Below are positions 8,935 to 17,276 of a stretch of 64,000 nucleotides of DNA, piece after piece. Below the pieces are notes generated by a model, which did not search any database, was not told the origin of the DNA, and saw only the letters and a program-made list of their open reading frames with translations. Within the stretch, counting starts at the first letter, position 1, and each line of letters opens with the position of its first letter. The translations under genes were made by a program, and so were the position numbers. This DNA is from CAYNUJ01 sp964573255 (lineage in GTDB: Bacteria > Bacteroidota > Ignavibacteria > Ignavibacteriales > Melioribacteraceae): contig CAZNJB010000007.1 of assembly GCA_964573255.1 (NCBI GenBank), positions 1-64,000 of the forward strand. Direction: 5' to 3'.

Positions 8935-9613
8935 ATATTATTCTCTTTCTCCGTAATAATTCACCTACAGTTTTAACCCCTCTTTTTTCAAGACGATTAA
9001 CTAATTTAAGGAAGAGTATCGCAGTTATGTAAGCATCGCCCGCAGAGTTGTGTCTATCACTTAAGGGTATTCGAAATTCTTGGCAAGCTTTATCCAAAGA
9101 AATATGCTCGATATTCTTCAGAGTACCTGAATTGAATCGCTTATATAAATCGATTGTATCTATCCACTTATTCTTTAATTTCCCAAAGCCATTGGATACC
9201 AATGCATTGTTTATAATTGAAAGATCGAATGTGAAATTATGTCCTACAAGGATTGTGTTTCCAATGAAATTTAAAAATTTTATCAGTCCCTCACGTTCTT
9301 TTAATTTAGAGTGATTGTTGTTCCCCAAAATACCGTGAATAGGAATTGATTCCTTACCGTTGATTTCCTGCTCGATATAGATTTCGAATGTGTCGGAAAT
9401 ATCTATTTCGTTGTTACACAATTTTACCGCACCTATCGATAAGATTTTATCTTTCTTGCTGTTTAAGCCGGTAGATTCAACATCAACAATCGTAAATGTA
9501 ACTTTATTGATTGGGGTGCGTTTATTTAACTCTTCTTCAAAATGTTTAACGTATTCCAGCCATTCGGGAGCAGAAATGTTATTTTTTGTTGAATTAAAAA
9601 TTTTTCGGATCAT
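8933..9613 (-). CDS. DEDDh-type 3'-5' exonuclease (DnaQ/RNase T fold)
   Basis: A 226-aa protein with the complete DEDDh set: D44 and E46 in IVDVESTGL, Asp in GHNFTFDLS (near residue 127), and His and Asp in HNSAGDAY near residue 190. It resembles the PolC/epsilon-type proofreading exonuclease but has no polymerase domain. Its start codon overlaps the stop of the cNMP/CBS/DUF294 gene by 4 bp, so the two are translationally coupled. The same pairing is known next to acetate symporters in other bacteria, where its role is unclear. Confidence 0.88.
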   Translation of the reverse strand: MIRKIFNSTKNNISAPEWLEYVKHFEEELNKRTPINKVTFTIVDVESTGLNSKKDKILSIGAVKLCNNEIDISDTFEIYIEQEINGKESIPIHGILGNNNHSKLKEREGLIKFLNFIGNTILVGHNFTFDLSIINNALVSNGFGKLKNKWIDTIDLYKRFNSGTLKNIEHISLDKACQEFRIPLSDRHNSAGDAYITAILFLKLVNRLEKRGVKTVGELLRRKRII

Positions 9614-11556
9614 CTGAATAAATCGGTTTTGAATCTTATGGTTAATATATTCTGAATTTCTTTAATCGGCTTAAAACTGTTCCTAAGCATTACTCTCTGC
9701 ATTTTATTTAGCTCTTTCGGGTTAAAATATCTTCCTATATTATTATTCTTAATTCCCTCCAGTGCACGGAAATGCATAAGAATTTCGAATGCGTCGGCAG
9801 CTTCTAGAAATAGATCCTTATTTTGGGGTTCAATCTCTGCAAGTTTTCTGCATCTTTTAGGTGTGTTATTTATACCGCGCACTTTTTTTTCAAGAACCAA
9901 TACTCTTGCCGCATCAACCAAAGGCATCATTGCACGGGCTTTTATATCGAATTCATTTTTATGCTTGCCGTTATGTTCAACAAGTAGATTTCTGAAGAAC
10001 CCTATAGGAGCCGGATTTTCGAGTGCATTCTTTGCCAGAAAGGAAAGAAAACTTTTTTGTTTATCAATGTATTCATCAATTGCTGCAGTTAGTTCATCGG
10101 TTAATTTTTTATTACCGTAAATCGGTCTATAGTCGAAAAAGATTGTCGAATACATTACCTCCTTTTCGCCCGGAGAATAAATCCAATTACGAAACTGTTC
10201 TTTCCATTCTGTAAGACTCAAGCACCAACGCGGATTATTTGCCATCATATTGGAAGGGCAGTAATCAAATCCGCAAGTGTTAAGTATTCTTGTAACAATT
10301 TTTGCTAATTCCAAAAAGTAAATTTTTATTTTTTTATATTCGCTCCTCTCAACATCCTCAAATATTATTGCATTATCTTGATCTGTTTTAAGGAGTTGTT
10401 CTTCTCTTCCTTGGCTTCCGAGTGCTAACCAGCACCAGTTTAGATTGGGTTGAATTAAACTTTTTTCTTGTAATTCAGTAATTGCAAATTCAATCGCTCT
10501 TCGGGTAAGATGATTATTTATTTCAGTTATTATTCTCGATATAAAAGAAATAGAGACACCGTGCATTAAATAATTTTTCATTAATTCATCGGCGTTTTCC
10601 CTAATTACTTGCAGCTCTTTTTCGTTCTTCGCTCTTTTAATTTCTCTAATAAGAACCGAAGGGTTATTCGCATTAGTCAGCAGGATATCGTGTTCCGAAA
10701 CTATACCAATTGTTTTAGATTTATTGGTGCCTTCTTCCGTAATACAGATATGATGGATATTATTTTCAATCATCTTTATTTGAAGGTCTGCAATCGTAAC
10801 ATCCATTTCTTGGGTAATTACCGGCGAGCTCATAATTTTAGTAACAACATCGCTGATATCAATATCTCCGGGAACAACTTTATTCCTTAAATCTCTATCG
10901 GTTAAGATACCTACAGGGAATTTTGAATTATCAACAACAATTAAAGATCCGATATTATTATCCCTCATGATTTTTGCAGCATCTTTAATTTTAGTATTCG
11001 GTGAACAAGTTATCGGCTTTTTCCTCAATTCGATTGTTTGTAGTTCCGTGAATTGTTCGCTTAAAACAAGTTCGTTGCCGAATGATGTAAATGATTTATT
11101 TCGAATTTGCATTGAGTAGGGACTCCTTACTCCTGCAACGAACGAATTTTGGAAAAATTCTTTTACTCTAAAATTATTTTGAATTATTTCTCTAAGAGGT
11201 TCGGAAGGGATTTTGTAAACTAAGGATTCCTCTGAAACTTTAGCTGTTAACGTATAGGGTTGATTATCATGAAATAGAGGACGGATTCCGAAAATGTCAC
11301 CTTCATCGCAGATATCCACCAGTAACTTCTGAGTTTCGTATTCGTTATATAGTTCAACAGCACCTTCGCGTACAACATAAAAATGCTTCTCGGGAATTAC
11401 ACCCTGTTTAAAAATCAGTTCATCCTTTTCACTGTAGATTACTTTTACTTGGGAAGCTATTTTGAGCAAAATTTCTTTATCGATAAAACTAAACGGAGGG
11501 TAATCTTTCAAAAAGTCATAAATTCTATGAATAATAGTTTTGCTCATATAGGACAT
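9610..11556 (-). CDS. cNMP-binding/CBS-pair/DUF294 nucleotidyltransferase-like signalling protein
   Basis: A 648-aa cytosolic regulator. The order is a cyclic-nucleotide-binding-type domain (about 10-130), a CBS pair (about 170-300, with two GILTDRD/GIVSEHD-like motifs), a DUF294 nucleotidyltransferase-like domain (about 325-465, with GSQGREEQLLKTDQDNA) and its C-terminal partner domain. The GSxGR...DxD pattern suggests possible nucleotidyl transfer, like GlnD. In context it likely senses adenylate or cyclic nucleotides and acts on acetate uptake or activation. A second ATG lies three codons in (11547); neither has a clear ribosome site. Confidence 0.88.
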   Translation of the reverse strand: MSYMSKTIIHRIYDFLKDYPPFSFIDKEILLKIASQVKVIYSEKDELIFKQGVIPEKHFYVVREGAVELYNEYETQKLLVDICDEGDIFGIRPLFHDNQPYTLTAKVSEESLVYKIPSEPLREIIQNNFRVKEFFQNSFVAGVRSPYSMQIRNKSFTSFGNELVLSEQFTELQTIELRKKPITCSPNTKIKDAAKIMRDNNIGSLIVVDNSKFPVGILTDRDLRNKVVPGDIDISDVVTKIMSSPVITQEMDVTIADLQIKMIENNIHHICITEEGTNKSKTIGIVSEHDILLTNANNPSVLIREIKRAKNEKELQVIRENADELMKNYLMHGVSISFISRIITEINNHLTRRAIEFAITELQEKSLIQPNLNWCWLALGSQGREEQLLKTDQDNAIIFEDVERSEYKKIKIYFLELAKIVTRILNTCGFDYCPSNMMANNPRWCLSLTEWKEQFRNWIYSPGEKEVMYSTIFFDYRPIYGNKKLTDELTAAIDEYIDKQKSFLSFLAKNALENPAPIGFFRNLLVEHNGKHKNEFDIKARAMMPLVDAARVLVLEKKVRGINNTPKRCRKLAEIEPQNKDLFLEAADAFEILMHFRALEGIKNNNIGRYFNPKELNKMQRVMLRNSFKPIKEIQNILTIRFKTDLFR

Positions 11557-11593
11557 TTTTATTTATATTAAGCCAAAGATAAAAATTATTCGT

Positions 11594-11613
11594 AAAAATT
11601 GTTAACAATTTTT
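11594..11613. promoter_or_regulatory. Perfect 20-bp palindrome in divergent promoter region
   Basis: AAAAATTGTTAACAATTTTT reads identically on both strands. It ends one base before the GAGGA ribosome site (11614-11618) of the small membrane protein and lies 38 bp upstream of the divergent DUF294 gene. Its position suits an operator controlling both directions, but could also make an mRNA hairpin that occludes the ribosome site. No T-run-plus-GC feature makes it a terminator. Confidence 0.45.
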
Positions 11614-11622
11614 GAGGAATCA

Positions 11623-11862
11623 ATGAAATTCGGTTTAGGCCCAAAGTTATCCGATTTGTTTGTTGTTTTCTATGTTATGATTACTCTTTTTATCCGCTTC
11701 CAAATAGAACCCGATTTGCACGGGAATTTTATCATTTCGATTCTTTTAGGTTTGTTTTTTCTTCTCTTTTTATGGGCTTTAGTAAAAAGCAAAGTAATTA
11801 CACCAACTTGGTTTGGTATGATGCCGAAGAAAAAAGAAGAAGACACATTTGAAAAGAAATAA
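11623..11862 (+). CDS. Small two-helix membrane protein
   Basis: A 79-aa protein starting at ATG 11623, which has GAGGA five bases upstream; the upstream TTG at 11599 lies in the palindrome and is less likely. It has two hydrophobic helices (about residues 10-28 and 36-57), the short motif TPTWFGMMPKK and a charged KKKEEDTFEKK tail at the C-terminus. I do not recognise a family. It lies between the signalling protein and acs on the acs strand, so an accessory role in the acetate module is possible. Confidence 0.6.
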   Translation: MKFGLGPKLSDLFVVFYVMITLFIRFQIEPDLHGNFIISILLGLFFLLFLWALVKSKVITPTWFGMMPKKKEEDTFEKK

Positions 11863-12006
11863 TGTGTATTTGAGAATCTTGAATAAAAAAATAAAAATTA
11901 TTATTTTGATTTTAGACTTGGCTTTAGTGATTAGGTTTCGAGAGTGTTGGTGATCAGCTGATTCAATGATTAGTAATAATGTACGGGCATCAGAAAATAA
12001 TTCCGC

Positions 12007-12034
12007 TCTTTCTTAAAATTTTTTTTAAGAGAGA
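12007..12034 (+). promoter_or_regulatory. Long hairpin upstream of acs
   Basis: TCTTTCTTAAAA (12007-12018), loop TTTT, TTTTAAGAGAGA (12023-12034) form a 12-bp stem with one G-T pair. It lies about 90 bp before acs. A TATAAT at 12070-12075 downstream could be the acs -10 box, which would place this element just upstream of the promoter as a regulator site; its -35 is poor. Confidence 0.35.
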
Positions 12035-12125
12035 ATTCCGTTCCTTCCAGACGGTAATGAATTTCCATCTATAATATAGTTGGAAACGGTTTTTTAATTT
12101 ATCACTAATCAATAGGAGTGTGTTT

Positions 12126-14147
12126 ATGAACAATAAAAACGACAATGTTACCGAATCTCAAATAGCCGTCCATTGGAAAGAAGAGGAGTATTTCCATCCC
12201 TCAACAAAATTTATTGCGCAAGCAAATTTGACGGACGATACTATTCTTGAACGGTTCAGCGAAGAAAATTTTCCGAACTGTTTTAAAGAATATGCCGATA
12301 TGCTGGATTGGTATGAATACTGGCATACAATATTAGATTCGAGTAATCCTCCATTTTTCAAATGGTTCGTTGGCGGTAAGATAAACGCAAGTTATAATTG
12401 TATAGATAGACACCTTGCAAAATATAAAAATAAAGCCGCTCTTCATTTTGTCCCGGAACCTGAAGATGAACCTATCACTCACATCACATTCCAGGAATTA
12501 TATGTAAGAGTTAATGAATTTGCTGCATTGCTTAAATCATACGGATTGAAAGCAGGCGATACAGTTACACTGCATATGCCAATGATTGCAGAACTTCCAA
12601 TTGTAATGTTGGCTTGTGCAAGGATTGGGGTTATTCATTCGCAAGTATTTTCCGGCTTTTCTGGAAAAGCTTGTGCAGATAGAATTATCGATGCTAAAAG
12701 TAGAATATTAATTACCGCTGATGCATATTACCGCGGCGGAAATTTGATTGATCATAAAGAGAAAGCCGATATTGCTTGTGCCGAAGCAGAAAAAGGCGGA
12801 CAGAAAGTTGAGCATGTTTTAATTTGGCAAAGATACCCCGGTAAATATTCGGCTAAAACTCCTTTGGTTGAAGGTAGGGATGTAATTGTAAACGAAAAAA
12901 TAAAAGAATTTTATCATGCTGAAGTAGAGCCTGAAAAATTAAATGCTGAAGATACTCTTTTCTTGATGTATACTTCCGGTACAACTGGAAAACCCAAAGG
13001 GGCTCAGCATTCAATAGGCGGTTATTTGGCTTATGTTACCGGAACATCCAAATATGTCCAAGACATTCATCCGGAAGATGTTTACTGGTGCATGGCTGAT
13101 ATTGGCTGGATTACCGGACACTCATACATAGTCTACGGTCCGTTAGCTCTTGCAGCATCAACCGTAATATTCGAAGGTGTTCCTACTTATCCAGATGCAG
13201 GAAGACCTTGGAGAATAGCCGAAGAACTTGGCGTTAATATATTTCATACTTCGCCTACTGCTATTAGAGCACTCCGCCGTATTGGTCCTGACGAACCAGC
13301 AAAGTATAATTACCACTTTAAACATATGACTACAGTCGGAGAACCGATTGAACCGAATGTATGGAGATGGTATTATAATGTCGTTGGGAAAAAAGAAGCT
13401 GTTATAGTTGATACTTGGTGGCAAACAGAAACTGGCGGATTTTTATGCTCTACACTTCCGGCTTTGCACAAGATGAAACCCGGAAGCGCCGGACCAGGTA
13501 TGCCCGGAATTTATCCGGCTATTTTGGATGATGACGGTAATCCGCTCCCGGCTGGAAGCAATAAAGCCGGTAATATTGTAATTCGTAATCCCTGGCCGGG
13601 AAGAATGCTTACTATCTGGGGCGATGACGAACGTTTTGTTAATCAATATTATGCACGATACAATAAAAATCCCGAAAGCAAAGATTGGCGCGATTGGCCA
13701 TACTTTGCAGGTGACGGAGCAGTGGAAGCGCCCGATGGTTATTTCAGAATACTCGGCAGAATTGATGATGTGATAAATGTTGCAGGTCACAGACTGGGAA
13801 CCAAAGAACTGGAATCGGCTGCGCTTATGGTTGATGAAGTTGGCGAAGCGGCTGTAGTACCGGTTGCGGATCCAATTAAAGGTAAAATACCTCACGTCTT
13901 TGTTTCGCTAAAACCGGGATTCGAAGCGAGTGAAGAACTCCGGAAAAAAGTTACTGATACTCTCGCTAAGGAAATTGGTCCTATTGCGAAACCTGGTAAA
14001 GTCTGGATTGTTCCCGATATGCCGAAAACCCGTTCGGGTAAAATTATGAGAAGGGTTCTTGCCGCTGTGGCAAATAATCAGGACGTTGGGGACGTAACTA
14101 CTCTTGCCAATCCGCAAGTTGTTAGCGAAATACAAAAGTTAGCATAA
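12126..14147 (+). CDS. acs: Acetyl-CoA synthetase (AMP-forming)
   Basis: A 673-aa enzyme that activates acetate with ATP and CoA to acetyl-CoA. Signature motifs include YTSGTTGKPKGAQHS (P-loop-like AMP site), WWQTETGGF and GHRLGTKE near the C-domain hinge. The C-terminal PKTRSGKIMRR places the regulatory, acetylatable lysine at K639. The ATG at 12126 has AGGAG seven bases upstream; an in-frame GTG at 12120 lacks proper spacing. It is followed by a terminator and then by a Pat-like acetyltransferase and AcuB/AcuC homologues, so its activity is almost certainly set by acetylation of K639. Confidence 0.96.
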   Translation: MNNKNDNVTESQIAVHWKEEEYFHPSTKFIAQANLTDDTILERFSEENFPNCFKEYADMLDWYEYWHTILDSSNPPFFKWFVGGKINASYNCIDRHLAKYKNKAALHFVPEPEDEPITHITFQELYVRVNEFAALLKSYGLKAGDTVTLHMPMIAELPIVMLACARIGVIHSQVFSGFSGKACADRIIDAKSRILITADAYYRGGNLIDHKEKADIACAEAEKGGQKVEHVLIWQRYPGKYSAKTPLVEGRDVIVNEKIKEFYHAEVEPEKLNAEDTLFLMYTSGTTGKPKGAQHSIGGYLAYVTGTSKYVQDIHPEDVYWCMADIGWITGHSYIVYGPLALAASTVIFEGVPTYPDAGRPWRIAEELGVNIFHTSPTAIRALRRIGPDEPAKYNYHFKHMTTVGEPIEPNVWRWYYNVVGKKEAVIVDTWWQTETGGFLCSTLPALHKMKPGSAGPGMPGIYPAILDDDGNPLPAGSNKAGNIVIRNPWPGRMLTIWGDDERFVNQYYARYNKNPESKDWRDWPYFAGDGAVEAPDGYFRILGRIDDVINVAGHRLGTKELESAALMVDEVGEAAVVPVADPIKGKIPHVFVSLKPGFEASEELRKKVTDTLAKEIGPIAKPGKVWIVPDMPKTRSGKIMRRVLAAVANNQDVGDVTTLANPQVVSEIQKLA

Positions 14148-14154
14148 ATGATTT

Positions 14155-14187
14155 AGGCTCTTCAATTTTGAAGAGCCTTTTCTTTTT
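14155..14187 (+). terminator. Intrinsic terminator after acs
   Basis: AGGCTCTTCA, loop ATTT, TGAAGAGCCT (14155-14178) form a perfect 10-bp stem followed by TTTCTTTTT. It separates acs from the Pat-like gene, which must have its own promoter or depend on read-through. Confidence 0.85.
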
Positions 14188-14234
14188 ATTATCATATCTA
14201 TTATTTTGAATATTCATTATTAGAATAAAAATCT

Positions 14235-16634
14235 ATGTTCAGAGTTATACCGGAAGGGAAAAATTTTAAAGAGCACGTTTTGCTAAAAGACGGGCAGGGC
14301 ATTCTTCTTCGACCCGCAGAGAATAGAGATAAGGAATTAATAAAAGAATTTTTGAGCAGGGTTTCCCAAGAAAGTTTGCGAATGAGATTTATGGTTTCCG
14401 TTTCTCAGGTTCCAGAAGAAACAATAAATATGTTTTCAAATTGTGATTTTAAGGAAATGGGGTGCCTGCTCGCTATAGTAGGAGAAGGTGAAGAAGAAAA
14501 AGTAATCGGCTTGGGGAATTATATAACTTCTCCAAACGGAAGGAGTGCGGAAGTAGCTTTTTTAATTGAGGATGATTATCAGGGAAAAGGTATTGGAACA
14601 ATATTGCTGGAACGCCTTGCCGGTATTGCTGCAGGACATGGAATAGTCGAATTCGAAGCGGAAGTGCTGCCGGAAAATATTTCAATGCTAAAGGTATTTA
14701 AAGGTTCCGGTTTCGGGATACACCAAAGTTGGTCATCCGATACCGTCCATCTTGAGTTCCCTGTTGAAGGTGCCGCATGGCTTTGGGAAAGAGCCGGACT
14801 CAGAGAGAAAATAGCCGTTGCTAATTCTATAAAACCTTTGCTCGCTCCCAAAACCATTGCGGTCATTGGAGCTTCGCGTGATGAAAACTCTATCGGTAAT
14901 AAAATATTCAGGCATTTGATTGAAGGGAATTTCCGGGGAACGGTTTATCCGGTTAATCAGAAGGCAGAATCCATTAGTGGTGTGAAAGCATATTCACAAA
15001 TTGCCGATTTGCCTACTGAAATTGATTTGGCTGTTATATCAATTCCTGCTCCCCAAGTTTGCGAAGTGGCAGAGAAGGCCATTCATAAAGGCGCGAAAGG
15101 ATTGGTAGTTGTTTCAGCCGGATTTGCTGAAGCAGGAGAAGAGGGGAAAGCCATTCAAAAAGAATTGGTTAATATTGTTAGGACTCATGGTGTTCGTTTA
15201 GTGGGACCGAGTTGTTTGGGCATTATTAACACAGATCCTGCAATTAGTATGAATGCTAGTCTTGCGCCGAAAATGATTGGGAAAGGTTCTGCGGGATTTT
15301 TCTCACATAGTGCTGCTTTGGGAATTGTGGTTCTTAAATATGCCGAAGAAAGAGGAATAGGATTCACGTCCTTCGTTTCGGCAGGTAACAGAGCAGACGT
15401 TTCCGGAAATGATCTCCTTCAATATTGGGAAGAAGATCCTGATACAAAGTACGCCATTTTATATTTGGAAACATTCGGCAATCCGAGACGTTTCGTTCGA
15501 ATTGCAAGAAGAATGTCGTATAAAAAACCGATACTCTGTGTGAAGAGTGCGAGGAGTTCAATCGGTAGGAAAGCTGTTGAAGCTAAGAGCGGTAAAGCAA
15601 TTAATTCTGAACTTGAACTAAAAGCTCTCTTCGCTCAAACCGGAATGATTGTAACCGAAACGCTTGAAGAGTTGTTTGACGTTGCGGTTATACTATCGCA
15701 TCAACCCTTGCCCAAAGGGGACAACGTTGGCATAATTGCAAACTCCGCTGGAATGGCTACTCTATTTGCAGATGCGGGTGAAGCGAATGGATTGAATATT
15801 ACGGAATCTACTCTACTAAATTTAGGAGCTTTTGCTTCATCTTCAGATTACGAAACGGCAGTAAAAAAAATGCTGATAAATGAAAATGTTGATTCCTTGT
15901 TGATTGGTTTTGCAGGTTTGGGTAATATTGATCCGAAAGAAATATTCCAAGCGATTACAAAAGGAATTGCGAAAGCAAGGCAATCGAACGGCAAAGATAA
16001 GCCGATTGTGCTATGTTTTATGGGTGAGTACGGAACTTTGTCGTTTAAAGATGAAAGTAACGGCGTTTCAAGACAAATCCCCTCATTCAGATTTCCCGAA
16101 GCTGCTGCAAGAGCTTTGGCTAAAACGGTTGAATATTCTAAATTTGTGCGTAATCCAGCCGGTAAACTTTTATGGTACGAGGATGTTCAACCGGATAAAG
16201 CAAGAAAATTGGTTACTTCGTTATTAAGTGATTCCGATGTGATAGATACAATTGAAATAAGCGAAGATAACACGAAACAAATCCTTAATCTGTTTGGACT
16301 TACTTTTAATAATATTGAAAATGGAACGGAAATATGTGTAAACGTAAATCCCGATCCTTTATTCGGTCCTACTATTCAAATTACAGATTCGAATGCTCTG
16401 AACATTGTTCGCATCACGCCGCTCACTGAATCGGATCTAGCGGAAACGATGAAGGAAATGGGTTTGGAAGGAACTCATCCGGTCGGAGAATTTATCGGTA
16501 GAATATCTCAATTGATAGAAGAAATTCCGTGGCTTTGGGAATTGAAAACGGTTGTGTCTGTTGACGGAACCTGTAGTATAAAAGAAGCTAAAATGACTTT
16601 GAAACCGGGCGGCAGTAAATTGCCGAATTATTAA
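14235..16634 (+). CDS. Pat-like protein acetyltransferase: GNAT fused to degenerate NDP-forming acyl-CoA synthetase
   Basis: A 799-aa fusion. Residues about 15-175 are a GNAT domain with acetyl-CoA loop YQGKGIG (115-121). Residues about 195-690 match the alpha-type part of NDP-forming acyl-CoA synthetases (IGASRDENSIGNKIF, VGPSCLGIIN, FVSAGNRADVSGNDLLQYW). The usual SQSGAL is SHSAAL (357-362), and the phosphorylated His position (SHTGA in active enzymes) reads AKSGK with K451. The C-terminal ATP-grasp is cut to about 115 residues and lacks the ExxxNP motif. This resembles protein lysine acetyltransferases with an N-terminal GNAT, as in Streptomyces PatA. The likely target is Acs. AcuB follows 12 bp later. 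Confidence 0.87.
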   Translation: MFRVIPEGKNFKEHVLLKDGQGILLRPAENRDKELIKEFLSRVSQESLRMRFMVSVSQVPEETINMFSNCDFKEMGCLLAIVGEGEEEKVIGLGNYITSPNGRSAEVAFLIEDDYQGKGIGTILLERLAGIAAGHGIVEFEAEVLPENISMLKVFKGSGFGIHQSWSSDTVHLEFPVEGAAWLWERAGLREKIAVANSIKPLLAPKTIAVIGASRDENSIGNKIFRHLIEGNFRGTVYPVNQKAESISGVKAYSQIADLPTEIDLAVISIPAPQVCEVAEKAIHKGAKGLVVVSAGFAEAGEEGKAIQKELVNIVRTHGVRLVGPSCLGIINTDPAISMNASLAPKMIGKGSAGFFSHSAALGIVVLKYAEERGIGFTSFVSAGNRADVSGNDLLQYWEEDPDTKYAILYLETFGNPRRFVRIARRMSYKKPILCVKSARSSIGRKAVEAKSGKAINSELELKALFAQTGMIVTETLEELFDVAVILSHQPLPKGDNVGIIANSAGMATLFADAGEANGLNITESTLLNLGAFASSSDYETAVKKMLINENVDSLLIGFAGLGNIDPKEIFQAITKGIAKARQSNGKDKPIVLCFMGEYGTLSFKDESNGVSRQIPSFRFPEAAARALAKTVEYSKFVRNPAGKLLWYEDVQPDKARKLVTSLLSDSDVIDTIEISEDNTKQILNLFGLTFNNIENGTEICVNVNPDPLFGPTIQITDSNALNIVRITPLTESDLAETMKEMGLEGTHPVGEFIGRISQLIEEIPWLWELKTVVSVDGTCSIKEAKMTLKPGGSKLPNY

Positions 16635-16646
16635 AAGGGAGAAACA

Positions 16647-17276
16647 ATGTTAGTAAAAGAAATTATGCATCCCGATCCTATTACGGTTCTGCCGAACGCA
16701 AAACTATCGGAAGCATATCATTTGATGAACGAAAAAAATATTCGGCACTTACCGGTTCTTAAAGAGAATAAATTAATCGGTATAATTACCGATAGAGATT
16801 TAAGACTTGCCACCAGCAAATTAGCCGAGCATCCTTTCGATCCTTCGGCTGAAGTGGAAGAAGTGATGAGCCGGCCAGTTCAAACCGTTTCGGCAAACGA
16901 TCCGATTGAAACCGCACTTCAATTGATGCGGGAATTGAAAATCGGCTGTCTGCCGGTTCTTGAAGAAGGAGAACTAGTGGGAATAGTTACCGGTGCGGAT
17001 ATTCTCGATGCTATGTTGCATTTGACCGGAACCTATAAACCGTCGGGAAGATTGGACGTACGGCTTTCCGATAAAACAGGAGAGTTAGCTAGACTCACCG
17101 CCATTCTTTCAGAAAGAAAAATTAATATTCATTCGATATTGAGTTACGTTGAGAAGGGTGGAAAAGTGCGTCTGATACTGCGATTAAATACAATGGAAAT
17201 GCGCGCTTTAGCCGAACTGCTCTGTAAATCCAATTTTGAAGTTCTTTGGCCTCCGCACATAATATGCAAAGATTAA
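16647..17276 (+). CDS. acuB: AcuB-like CBS pair + ACT domain protein
   Basis: A 209-aa cytosolic protein with two CBS motifs (residues about 1-60 and 75-130; GIITDRDLRLA, GIVTGADILDAM) and a C-terminal ACT domain (about 137-205; DVRLSDKTGELARLTAIL). This is the AcuB arrangement of the Bacillus acuABC operon. CBS pairs commonly bind adenine nucleotides, so it may report energy state to the acetylation system; its exact role is not established. GGGAG precedes the ATG. The next gene overlaps its last 13 bases. Confidence 0.85.
   Translation: MLVKEIMHPDPITVLPNAKLSEAYHLMNEKNIRHLPVLKENKLIGIITDRDLRLATSKLAEHPFDPSAEVEEVMSRPVQTVSANDPIETALQLMRELKIGCLPVLEEGELVGIVTGADILDAMLHLTGTYKPSGRLDVRLSDKTGELARLTAILSERKINIHSILSYVEKGGKVRLILRLNTMEMRALAELLCKSNFEVLWPPHIICKD

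Noticed and set aside
12158..14135. Several minus-strand ORFs inside acs
   Set aside because: Shadow frames of a strongly conserved gene; no ribosome sites and no family resemblance.
15904..16227. 107-aa plus-strand ORF inside the Pat-like gene
   Set aside because: It is an alternate frame of a conserved domain with no ribosome site.
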